From the NCBI RefSeq assembly GCF_963259705.1, contig NC_081844.1:101954671-102018670 (forward strand): DNA of 64,000 nucleotides, read 5' to 3'. Numbering within the stretch: the stretch's first letter is position 1; each line of letters opens with the position of its first letter. The notes under the pieces are model-generated. The model was not told the origin of the DNA and ran no database searches. It worked only from the letters and a program-made list of their open reading frames with translations. Source of the DNA: Myotis daubentonii. Its lineage: Eukaryota > Chordata > Mammalia > Chiroptera > Vespertilionidae. Positions 46,177 to 55,954 of this stretch are shown piece by piece. The position numbers and the translations under genes were made by a program.

Positions 46177-47030
46177 CAGAGCAGGGCCGATTGGGGAGTT
46201 GGGGCGCCTTCCCCTGTAATGCACAGAGTAGGGCAGATTGGGAGGTTGCGATGCCACCCTCAGTCATGCTCAGGGTAGGGCTGATTGGGGGGTTGGGGCA
46301 CCGCCCCCTGTCACACTCAAGGCAGGGTCGATGGGGAGGTTGCAGCGCCACCCCCTGTCACACACAGAGCAGGGCCCATCAGGGGGGTCGGGGCTCCGTA
46401 CCCAGTCATGCACAAAGCAGGGCCAATCAGGGGGTTGGGGCGCTGCCCCCTGTCACGCACAGAGCAGGGCCCATCAGGGGGGTTGGGGCTCCGTACCCTG
46501 TCACTCACAGAGCAGGGTCAATCAAGGGGTTGAGGAGCTCCCCCCTGTCACTCACAGAGTAGGGCCGATAGGGGAGTTGGGGCACCGTCCCCTGTCACAC
46601 TCAGGGCAGGGCAGATCAGGGGGTTGGGGCACTGCCCTCTATCACCCACAGAGCAGGGCCGATCAAGTGGTTGGGGCGCCGCCATTCTCACACTCAGGGC
46701 AGGGCCGATGGGGAGGTTATGGCTCTACCCCGTCACACACAGAGCAGGGCCCATGGTGGGGGGTGTTGGGGCGCCGCACCCTGTCACACACAGAGCAGGG
46801 CTGATCGGGGGTTGAGGTGCCACACCCTGTCACACACAGAGCCGCAGGGCGATCAGGGGGTTAGGGAGCTCCCCCCTATCAGGCACAGAGCAGGGCTGAT
46901 CAGGGGGTTGGGGCACCTTCCCCTGTCACAAACAGAGCAGGGCAGATAGGGAGGTTGTGGCCCCGCCCCCTGTCACACACAGAGCCGCAGGGCGATCAGG
47001 GGGTTTGGTCACTGCCCCCTGTCACGCTGA
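46177..47030 (+). repeat. 47-bp minisatellite, about 18 units
   Basis: Successive CAGAGCAGGG-type starts fall at 46177, 46224, 46271, 46318, 46365 and so on, an exact 47-bp step, and still hold at 46933 and 46980. The unit is CAGAGCAGGGCCGATCAGGG, then GGTTGGGGCGCCGCCCCCTG, then TCACACA. Because 47 is not a multiple of three, each frame meets all phases of the unit. A unit lacking stops therefore keeps several frames open at once. Confidence 0.95.
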
Positions 47031-47104
47031 TCCCGGTGCTGGGAGGCCTCTCAGCTCCACTGATCCTGGTGCTGGGAGGCATATTACCCTTTTACTATAT
47101 AGGA

Positions 47105-47650
47105 TAGAGGCCTGGTGCATGGGTGGGGCTGGCTGGTTTACCCTGAAGGGTGTCCTGGATCAGGGTGGGGGTCCCCACTGGGGTGCCTGGCCAGTCTGGG
47201 TGAGGGGCTGAGGGCTGTTTTCAGGCTGACTGAAGCTCCCAACTGCTCCTTTTTTTCTTTTTTATTCTGGGCCAGCTTTAGCTCTGGCTCCAGCTCTGAG
47301 GCTTCTGCTGCTGAAAGAAGGTATCTGGTTTGTTTCGGTTCTATAATCGAAACTCTGTATCAACTCCAGCTCTGAGATCCCGGGCTCGCTGAAAGCAGGT
47401 TTCTGGGGTTTTGTTTAGCTTCTATATTCGTTACAATGTAACTTAAACTTCAGGCTCAGAGGCCGGCAAAGCAGGCGGGGAGCGTTGGTTTCCTCCGTCA
47501 CTGAAGCAAGCAAGCCTCATGTTAGTTTCAAGCTGCCTGGCTGCTGGCCACCATCTTGGCTGGAAGTTAATTTGCATATCTCTCTGATTAGCCAATGGGA
47601 AGGGTAGCGGTCGTACGCCAATTACCATGTTTCTCTTTTATTAGATAGGA
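47105..47650 (-). mobile_element. B-type Helitron (second copy), joined to the A-part
   Basis: It begins TAGAGGCCTGGTGCATGGG and ends CTCTTTTATTAGATAGGA|T. It matches 36789-37470 throughout, including the 'gctgaaag' units, 'gccaccatcttggctgg' and 'taatttgcatatc', but is about 135 bp shorter. As in the other locus, its left end directly follows another Helitron's TATATAGGA with the first C of CTAG missing. Confidence 0.88.
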
Positions 47651-48889
47651 TAGAAAAGGGAGATAGTGGTTTCCAGGGAACAGTTAGTAGTACCTGCCTA
47701 TGCCCCACACACTTTGAAAGCCCCAATATGGTCTCAACTCCATCAGGAATTTTCCTTGATGATTTCGGCAATAATTTACATTCCTTATTTGGCACTTTCT
47801 GTACAATGCACTTAATTACTATAAAATATGTATTCTAACTATATATATGTATTTTGACACTAAATAAAATTTTTAAACTTAGGGCAGGAATTATTCATTT
47901 CCTATACTTCAAGTCAATTAGCACACAGTGGGTGCTCAATAAATGCTACCTGATTCAAACAATATGTTAGTATAGAGATGGATATTATGCACCCTGGACT
48001 GCTTTTTCTGGTACTTACCCTAATATGTTTCAAACTTGAGCTTCTTCATTAATATTCAAGAGAGACAACTCTTATCTTAAAGCAAACTAAACTTTGCTAG
48101 CTTCAAACGAAGAGATAATAAACTATGAAACCCACTAAGGGCAAGTGTCTTTGAAGTGAGTATATAGGAAAGGGGAATTAATCACCAGCATTAACCATTT
48201 CTTGGAGGCTTAGAGTAAGCATGTATGTGCAGAAAAGAATCATTCACTTTGGAGAGTACTAGGAAGATTGGTTAAAAGAACCATAGAGGTCAATGGCTTG
48301 TGCAGCCAGCTCTGGATACCGAGATTTAAGAGGGCACGACCCAGAAGACCTATAGCTAAGAAATAGACAGATCACTGCCCAGGAAATGAAGAATAAAAAT
48401 CTAGAGGTCATAAGCTTTCATCAGTGTGAATGATGAGAGTTGGGTCATGTGGTAAGCGGTGCTTTTTTTCATACTCAATTCATTTCTTTTTCTGTACACT
48501 TCAGGCTTCTCAGAATCAGCTTTCTGCAAATGTCTTTGTAGTTGTGTTGGTGGTACATGTGCAGTACCTCACTTTCCAGTCATCATAATGGACCATGTTC
48601 CTAGAGAACAAATATGTAGGCTGACCTAAAAGATCAGGCTACCCTTTGTCTCTGACAGTGATAATGTTCTGTGAAGGGGGAAAAAACAGAAAAGCAATTT
48701 CTTACAATTGAAATTGATTTAGGTTGACTTATTAACCAATAAGTGGGGATAACGTTCTAATAGTACTGGTAACTCCGCTCACATGGTTGATGCTAAAATG
48801 ATGGCTATGGGTACACCCTCCTTTCTATGATTTGATGGGCTTCTCAGTAAATAAGACACAGACATGTCTCTCTCCCAGCTCCACTGGGG
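47651..48889. other. No gene; possible L2/MIR end
   Basis: 'agtcaattagcacacagtgggtgctcaataaatgctacc' (47911-47950) is the typical 3' end of an L2 or MIR element. The remainder is not recognised. Confidence 0.45.
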
Positions 48890-49065
48890 GAAGCAGTATA
48901 GTATGTAAGAGCTGCGGCTCTGGAGTCAGACTGGTGTGGTTCTGTTGTCAGCTCCCCAACCCCAGAGCTGTGGGACTTTGGGCAAATTGCTCAATCACCC
49001 TAAGTCTCAGTTTCTCTCTTATGAAGAGGGAAGAACAATAGTATCTACTTTCAAGTTACTGCCGT
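48890..49065 (+). repeat. MIR SINE
   Basis: A near-complete MIR: 'agcagtatagtatgtaagagctgcgg', CTCTGGAGTCAGACTGGTGT, 'ctgtgggactttgggcaaattgctcaatc', and 'ctaagtctcagtttctctctt'. The tRNA-like head and core are both recognisable. Confidence 0.85.
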
Positions 49066-49121
49066 TAAACAAGTCAACATCTCATGGAAATCCATGCTTT
49101 TGTGCCCCTTCCTCTACTTTC

Positions 49122-49329
49122 TTTTATAAAAAAGATATTTTTATTGATTTCAGAGGGAGAGAGAGAGATGGAAACATCAATGTTGAGAGAAAATTATTGG
49201 TTGGCTGACTCCTGCATGCCCCTCACTAGGGATGGAGTCTGCAACCCAGACATGTGCCCTAACCAGGAATCAAACTGTGACCTCCTGGTTCACAGGTCGA
49301 TGCTCAACCACTGAGCCATGTGGGCTGGG
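49122..49329 (-). mobile_element. Ves SINE
   Basis: An antisense Ves SINE from 'ttttattgatttcagaggg' to 'caaccactgagccatgtgggctggg'. A perfect target duplication, CTCTACTTTC, lies at 49112-49121 and 49330-49339. Confidence 0.95.
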
Positions 49330-49339
49330 CTCTACTTTC

Positions 49340-49840
49340 GTTTTTTCCAGCCCTCCTTGCCACCTCCAGAATTGGACACTACTAAAGACAAAATGAGAAT
49401 TTGAAAGAGTAAAATCAGATAAAGTCACTCATCTACACAGGACTCTGGTGATTTCCCATTTACTCAGAATAAACTAAATCCTCACCCAAGCCTATAAGGC
49501 TACAGAATGGTTTGGCCATGGCCCCATCCCTGACCCACTTCCAACTGCATTGGATTTCCTTATGTTTCCCAAACTTATTTTACCATATGGATTTATGCCT
49601 GAAACCTTGTTCTCTTCTGCTATCTTCCTTTCTTTTATCTTCTGTTCTTCTTTCTTTCTTCTTCATTTTATATGTGTGGATAATGATAACGTCTTATAAT
49701 TTTGAGGCTTGAACTCAGATGCCCCTATATCTTTTCCAGATCTTCCATCTAAATAGTTCCTTCCCATTTATTGTCTGAAACATAACTTTACTTAGAGCAT
49801 ATGCCACAATCTTAAATTATTTTGTTCACATATTTGTCTA
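49340..49840. other. No recognisable gene or repeat
   Basis: No supported feature. Confidence 0.5.
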
Positions 49841-50017
49841 CTAGAGGCCCAATGCATGAAATTCATGCAAGAGTAGGCCTTCCTTCCCTCAGCTTCTGGC
49901 ACCGGTTTCCCTCTGGCACCCAGAGCCCGGGCTTCCCTCACAGCCCTGGCTTTGTCCGGAAGGTCATCCAGAAGGAAGTCTAGTCTAATTATCATATTAT
50001 GCTTTTATTATTATAGA
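49841..50017 (-). mobile_element. Short non-autonomous Helitron
   Basis: A 177-bp element, the shortest here with both ends. The left end is A|CTAGAGGCCCAATGCATGAA (hairpin ATGCATGAAATTCATGCA) and the right end GCTTTTATTATTATAGA|T. It shares the 'ggctttgtccggaagg' block with 33534-33908 and looks like an internal-deletion derivative of that subfamily. Confidence 0.88.
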
Positions 50018-50146
50018 TGTTATTAGGGATGCTCTCTGCCTTGATTTCTGTTTTCCCAACCCTTATTGGCCTGCCTGGAACATACTAGACACTCAGTAAA
50101 TATTCATTTAGTTGAGGAATGAGTGAATGGATGAATATACTATATA
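50018..50146 (+). repeat. L2 LINE 3' end (tentative)
   Basis: 'cctgcctggaacatactagacactcagtaaatattcatttagttgaggaatgagtgaatgg', in spaced blocks, matches the L2 3' end with its trailing GAATGAATG-like repeat. The Tc1 element landed at its end. Confidence 0.6.
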
Positions 50147-50166
50147 TACACTGAGTGTCCAGATTA

Positions 50167-50904
50167 TTATGACCACCCCATCAGTACTTCATTGGGACAC
50201 CTTTTGCCTTCAATACTGCAGCGATTCTTCTTGGCATTGACTCCACAAGATGTTGAAAGGTGATGCAAGGAATCTGACACTGCCTGATGAATAGCACTGT
50301 CCAGTTCTGTGAGATTTGATGGTTGTGTAACCAGTTGCCTGCTGCCTTTTTTAACTTTGTCCCACAAATATTCAATTGGATTTGAGATCTGGTGATTGTG
50401 GGGGCCACCTAAGCAAGGTAAAGTCTCCCTCATGTTCTTGAAACCACTCCTGCACAATACAGCACCGTGGCATGGCGCATTGTCTTGTTGGAAGAAGCCA
50501 TCTCCATTGGGATACGCCATCAACATGATAGGATGAACTTGATCAGCAATGATACTTAGGTATGTTGTGCTATTCAGACATTCCACACGAATTAAAGGGC
50601 CCAAATCATGCCAGGAAAACATGCCCCAAACCATAACACTGCCCCCACCAGCTTGAAGGGTTGTACTCATGCATGTGATGTGCATGATTTTGTGCTCTTT
50701 CCACCAAATTCTCACTCTGCCATCTGCATGATGCAACTGGAAATGTGATTCGTCGGTCCACATGACTTTTTTCCAGTGCTCGACTGTCCATTCCTTGTGT
50801 TCCTGTGCGAATTGGAGATATTTTATCTTGGTAACTGCAGACAGCAAAGGTGTTCGAACAAGTCTTCAGCTTCCATATCCCATACGATGCAGTGTACGGC
50901 TAAT
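50167..50904 (-). pseudogene. Tc1-type DDE transposase, C-terminal part, decayed
   Basis: The product would cut and rejoin transposon ends. The open part (from 50847, 226 codons) holds the catalytic domain: first Asp in WTDESHF, a GGGSVMVWG block, second Asp in QQDNAPCH, and Glu in NPIEYLWD. Upstream the frame continues to about 50904 (RTLHRMGYG) but crosses an in-frame stop. Asp-to-Glu spacing is 36 rather than the usual 34. In another frame the same DNA encodes WFQEHEGDF and WPPQSPDL, the normal Tc1 text between them. Two frameshifts therefore bracket a scrambled segment. With no DNA-binding domain, it is inactive. Confidence 0.92.
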
Positions 50905-50942
50905 TTGCCTACAAACGTCAGGTGGTCATAATAATCTGGCCA
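50899..50942 (+). repeat. Internal copy of the Tc1 right end
   Basis: These 44 bp (GCTAATTTGCCTACAAACGT ... ATCTGGCCA) are identical to 51095-51138, the true right end of the element. The copy sits where the transposase N-terminal coding region should be. The 152-bp stretch between the copies holds the transposase start (MGKQRDLAAFEH on the minus strand), so the order is end, N-terminus, end copy, C-terminus. Confidence 0.95.
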
Positions 50943-51145
50943 TATACATATATACATCCTATGTTCAAAGGCTGCTAAATCGCGTTGTTTACCCATATCT
51001 TCAGAAAAAAGTAACTTCTACTGTCTACTGGTAAACAACCTGCTTCCCTATTTATAATGCTCTGGCCCTCTAGCAACTTCAGCGGGAAATTATAGCTAAT
51101 TTGCCTACAAACGTCAGGTGGTCATAATAATCTGGCCACTTAGTG

Positions 51146-52162
51146 TGTGTGTAAAGAAGCACTTATATTCTTATTGGACACATAGTAATTGCTCAAGAAA
51201 TGCTAGTGACTGTTGTTACTGTAAAGTATAACACTTCCCATCTGAAGGCACTTCTAATCTGTAGTTTCTTCCAATCTTATTGACAACATTCTCTTGCTGA
51301 GCCTAAGGACTCACAAAGTGAAACGTGGTTTAATGAGTCCTGGGTTTTGGGGACTAAGTAGCAGTGATAGTCATTCATGCTCATTAAATCAGTCATGGTG
51401 TGGGCGGCTGTATCTGTAGAAATTACTGCTATTGGGAGTGAAGCATTGGTGTGAAGAAGGGAGAAATATAAGCTTTGACGGAACTCAGACATAGATTCCA
51501 ATCCGTGTTCTCTTGACACTGACATTTCCTACCTACGTGAGTTCCAGAAATTTACTTCGTTTCTCCAATCTTCATCATGTTCCCTCTCAGGCTTCTTTTA
51601 AGGGCTTAAAGCACATAGAGATTATCATTGGCACACAGTAAGAGCCTGATACCTAGGGCTGCTAATAATGCTAAATAATGATGTTCATGTGTTTATCCAA
51701 ACTTCCAAACTTCCAGAAGTGAATATTGTTCCAAATACCTTTTCAGCTTAAAGCAACTTCAAGGTCACTCTCTTTAAATTTTAAGTGTTGGGTGAAGTTA
51801 AAGGAAGGTGCAAATGTTTCTCCCTATGCACTCTTCCTTCCCCAAAGGACAAGCCTCACCTTTGACAACCCCACTGACTGTGAGGCCAAACCACCAAACT
51901 GGTAAAGAGAGTTTCTTCCTGAATCAGAAAGCTGGTGCAAGCCAACATATGGTCAGACAGGTTTCTAAATCGTCAGAAACAAAGACATTGCCATTTTCAC
52001 TTTAGAGACCTGCCCCTGCCTGGGTGGGGGAGACAGTAGTTGAGGAAGTACATAAAATGAAATAACCACCTCTTTAGTTCTCCTTTTTGTACAATTTATG
52101 ACAGCCTTGGCTTTGACTTAATGATGGGGAATGTGCTGAATGGGAATTAGAAGCTAAGGTCC
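51146..52162. other. No gene; MIR/L2-like remnants
   Basis: 'ggacacatagtaattgctcaagaaatgctag' (51176-51207) looks like an L2/MIR end and probably continues the repeat split by Tc1. 'ggcacacagtaagagcc' (51631) is another weak MIR-like piece. The rest is not recognised. Confidence 0.4.
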
Positions 52163-52170
52163 CCCTAGAC

Positions 52171-52406
52171 CAGTGATGGCGAACCTTTTGAGCTCGGCGT
52201 GTCAGCATTTTGAAAAACCCTAACTTAACTCTGGTGCCATGTCACATATAGAAATTTTTTGATATTTGCAACCATAGTAAAACAAAGACTTACATTTTTG
52301 ATATTTATTTTATATATTTAAATGCCCTTTAACAAAGAAAAATCAACCAAAAAAAATGAGTTCACGTGTCACCTCTGACACGCGTGTCATAGGTTCGCCA
52401 TCACTG
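52171..52406 (+). mobile_element. Non-autonomous hAT transposon, second family
   Basis: Perfect terminal inverted repeats: CAGTGATGGCGAACCTTTTG at 52171 and GGTTCGCCATCACTG ending at 52406. The 8-bp target duplication is CCCTAGAC (52163-52170) and CCCTAGAG (52407-52414). The inner text includes GTGTCAGCATTTTGAAAAAC near the left end and ACACGCGTGTCAT near the right. It is distinct from the CAGNGGTGGGCAAAC family elsewhere in the window. No coding sequence. Confidence 0.94.
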
Positions 52407-52414
52407 CCCTAGAG

Positions 52415-53143
52415 CATGTTGTAGGGGGCATGGACTGATTTTAAACAATATTCTTGGCTCTGCTGATGATACTTGGAATATTTTAAAACCAGGTCTGTTT
52501 GGGGACAAAGGCTGAGTTCAGACCAGTCTTAACCACCCAGGGTTTAAAAAATCAACACTGCTCTTGGGGAGGATAATTTCAGACTTAAAATACTCTGTTT
52601 CAAGGACTCTTAAGGAACAGTTAGAATTGGTGTAAAGAATGGCCATTCATCCCATATTTCTAAGTATTCACCATGGGTCAATATAAACAGATGAATAAGA
52701 TATAGAGAATGCAGTCAGTGGTGGTAATGGCGATTGGGAGGAGAGATTAAAAATTAACAAAAATTTCAATGAAAACATAATCATAGAAAGCAGATGTGTT
52801 AGGTATCTCTTATGATGATTAACAGTATTCACTGACGAGGTTTTGAGTGCTGCCTTTACTGGGGCTACAGTGGTAAGACATGCATCCCGATAGGAAACAG
52901 ATGGATTAACAGTTAATTATGTCATGGAAATTGTGTTAAGTTTGGTGAAGGCAAAGTGGGGGAGATGTGAGGACCTAGGCTAGCAACATGGTATTCAACT
53001 GCCTCCCTCTCCTTCTATAACTAATGACAACAGAGACATCTAAGAAAAGAACATCAGTTCTTAGGCAGAGAAAAAGAAGAATGAATGATGGACTGGCTCA
53101 GACAGGAAAACCTACTGACCTTCAACCCACATATTGTGCATAA
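52415..53143. other. No recognisable gene or repeat
   Basis: No supported feature. Confidence 0.5.
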
Positions 53144-53160
53144 GAAATGAAGAATCTGCC

Positions 53161-53392
53161 AGCCTGTGTTTCTCAGTGGTTGAGCATCCACCTGTGAACC
53201 AGAAGGTCACAGTTTGATTCCCAGTCAGGGCACATGCCCAGATTTCAGGCTCCGTCCCCAGTAGGGGGCTTGCAGGATGCAGCCGATCAATGAGATCAGT
53301 GATTCTTGCTCATCATTGATGTTTCTATCTCTCTCTCCATTCTCTCTTCCCCTCTGAAATCAATAAAAATATATATATTAAAAGAAAAAAAA
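53161..53392 (+). mobile_element. Ves SINE
   Basis: A sense Ves SINE with TTTCTCAGTGGTTGAGCATC, GTTTGATTCCCAGTCAGGGC, 'atcattgatgtttctatctctctctcc' and an A-rich tail. A 17-bp target duplication, GAAATGAAGAATCTGCC and GAAACACAGAATCTGCC, lies at 53144-53160 and 53393-53409. Confidence 0.95.
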
Positions 53393-53409
53393 GAAACACA
53401 GAATCTGCC

Positions 53410-55900
53410 CCAAGGCATATTTTTTCTCTTAATGCCAAAAGTTGATAGGATTTTACTGTGTGTGTGCATGTGTGTGTGTGTTTAATGAGAATTAATGGTT
53501 AATACAATTAGGCACATTTATATTTTAAAAAGATTTTAAAAAGTTATTCAGTATCACCTACATATCTAAGTATTCTCCAGCTATTCAATTTTAAATTTAT
53601 CTTTTTTTTCCAATTGAATCTTTTCTTAGTAGGCAATTAAGGAATGGTTTAGAAGTGGCATTTGAAACCCACTGTACTTTTTTCAAAATAGAATTCATCA
53701 TTCTCTGAGTTAATGTGTATGAGACATTTAAATTTTAAAAGATGGCCTTGCTGGTTGTACTCGACACCGGGAACAGGCAGAAGCTGAAATCCTGAGAGAG
53801 GTAGCACACCATATTATCAAATGCTCTTTTCCCTTCTGGGCGGCATTACTTACATTGTGCAAATGTGTTATGCAAAACATTCTTAAAACTGATTCTGCAT
53901 CTTTGCCTCAGGTTCATACAATATTCATTGCAAGTTTTACAAAAAAAGAAATTAATTTAGTATAAAAATCAAGCATTTAAAAATGCCCATGTATATCAAT
54001 GCAACCACATCCCAAATGGAACCTTGGAAAGAGGAATCAGCAGCTCAAATCAGCATCTCATACATCTTACTTAATTATGTGGGCAGAGGTGTCTGTATTT
54101 ATGTTTCTGGCACAGTACTACCACGTGAAAACCTGGACATGAGAAACTCGGACTCTTGCTAGTTTCATGACTTTGGACAAGTCACTGTACATCAGCCAAG
54201 TTCATTTCCCTCAGCCATTTAAATAGTGCTACTGATACTAATGCCAGCTGACTTCTAAGGTTGTTTTAAATATGAAATCCAATTGTTTGAAAGTGAAACA
54301 TGATCTGCAAACTAAGAAAGTGCTCTGTAATTCTGACTCACCAAGTTATCATGAGTCAGCTCCTCTGACCTGTGAATAGATCGCTGGAGAATCTGCTAAA
54401 CGTATTTATGTTATTGCACCTTAAGGCAAAAGCAAGTAATGGGAAACATTGGCTTCTCTGTATACGTAGAGTGTGTGATATTTGTCACTTTCCTGGGCCA
54501 GAGAAATGAGTTAATATTTTCATTTGCACACAATAATGTATATTTCCCAAAGTTTCTGCAACTTTAGTAGTTTTTCTTCTGTAACTTATGAGACAGGTAT
54601 ATAGGAGTTCCTTAAATCTTCTATAATTTTAATATTTGAGACTTATAAGCTTAATATTTCCAATGCTGCAATTATACGGGTTGGAAAGGATTACATGACT
54701 GTGAATCACTCTATGGAAGCAAATTTTTAAATGAACTTTCATTGTGTATTTTATCTTATAATCCTGAGATATAAAATTATATCAGATGCCTTATCGTTTG
54801 GAAAGAGGTTTTTTTTTTATTATTAATCCCTCATGCAAATCATAAAATGAACTTTTTCTTTTTTTAGTTTTCATTTTCAACTTAAGCTGCTTTGCTTATT
54901 GACTTTTTTACTTTACAAGTTAGTTTCTACACAATTTATTTTCATAGGTTGGTGAATTTCCGTTCTTTATCCAGAGTATCATTGAGTGACCATTCCAATG
55001 GGAAGTCTTGCAGGCCCTGTCATTTTTTTCTTGTGACCTGATTTCATGCTATTGGGTTATTCTGCTCTTTGGCAACTAGATATATATTTGGTCTGAAAGT
55101 AAAATTATCACTAAATAAGTAAACATTACTAATAAGCCATCATTTATTTTCATCAACACATCTGTTTGTTTTCTGTGATAGCTGGGGACTTTGCTTATCA
55201 GTACTTCACGGTGGGCTTCTGGTTTCTCGCTTGTATTATCAGCAGAATAAAGCAGATTTAATTCACACAATGAGGATGGAGAAAAAGTACATGGGGAAAA
55301 TGAAATATTTTGGATTTCTAATAAGAATGCTAGAACCTAGTTAAAACATTATTCATCTCTATAGTATACTTTTTTTGAAGATGACAATTTTGTATTTGTT
55401 TATTTGCATCATCAGTTGATACTCAGATGCACATGATTCAACATTGGTATGATTCACTGGCAAAAGGAAATGCAGCAATCCTTATGTTCCAGGTACTGAA
55501 GTACCTAATTGAAATGCACTGCAAGGAAAAGTCAAGTTTATTACCCTTGCCTACAACTTACATTGTGACATTTTGCTTTATAGCATTTGGAATCTTTCAC
55601 CTCCCAAGAACAATGAACTTCAAAAACATAATGCAAGTGGGAAAATTGCCTTAAAATGTAATTTTAGAAAAGATTCTTTGAAAATGCCGTTAAATGAGAA
55701 AGCTTGGTGAAAAGACGAAACTAATATTTCACTCATCTTTTATTGATTCATATTTAAACCCAGTGTAAAGTTCAGATGTTTAGGGGAAAGAGAAAAAAAA
55801 AAAAGGCTGATTGAATGAAATAAGTCTGGATGACTCCTTAAAGTTTAACTCATATATTGTCATGTGAATGTTTTGGGGTGCAGCAATGATTTTTATATTT

Positions 55901-55901
<1 letters not shown>
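53410..55901. other. No recognisable gene; possible MIR trace
   Basis: The stretch starts near a (TG)n run (53457-53480). 'tttcatgactttggacaagtcactgtac' (54163-54190) could be a decayed MIR. The rest is AT-rich and unrecognised, another candidate area for conserved non-coding sequence. Confidence 0.45.

Positions 55902-55951
<50 letters not shown>
55902..55951. repeat. (GT)n microsatellite
   Basis: A perfect GT array of about 50 bp. Confidence 0.97.

Positions 55952-55954
<3 letters not shown>

Larger units (their letters stand above)
45255..47104 (-). mobile_element. Helitron with nested solo LTR and minisatellite (A-part of a composite)
   Basis: The left end is A|CTAGAGGCCCGGTGCACAA with a GTGCACAAAAATTTGTGCAC hairpin. 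The right end reads GGCATATTACCCTTTTACTATATAGGA (in pieces), directly joined to the B-type Helitron at 47105. The body carries a class II solo LTR (45406-46146) and about 18 copies of a 47-bp repeat (46177-47030). Excluding the LTR it is about 1.1 kb. It encodes no Rep/helicase. The 188-codon open frame inside comes from the minisatellite. Confidence 0.9.
50149..51145 (-). mobile_element. Tc1-like DNA transposon, rearranged
   Basis: The terminal inverted repeats are CACTGAGTGTCCAGATTATT at 50149 and, from the right end on the minus strand, CACTAAGTGGCCAGATTATT at 51145, about 29 bp each with two mismatches in the part compared. A TA target lies at 50147-50148. The right-hand TA has become TG. 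At 997 bp it is shorter than a full Tc1 (about 1.3-1.6 kb). The minus strand holds a transposase whose N-terminal DNA-binding region is missing, replaced by a second copy of the right terminal 44 bp at 50899-50942. Tc1 elements in vesper bats are known and attributed to horizontal transfer. Confidence 0.93.

Noticed and set aside
46191..46949. Several overlapping Gly/Pro/Arg-rich open frames, up to 188 codons
   Set aside because: They arise from the 47-bp repeat, whose length is not a multiple of three, so a stop-free unit leaves multiple frames open. There is no start context, splice site or domain.
46177..47030. CRISPR-like repeat array
   Set aside because: Units are contiguous and diverge throughout, with no unique spacers between constant repeats, and this is a mammalian genome. 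It is a minisatellite.
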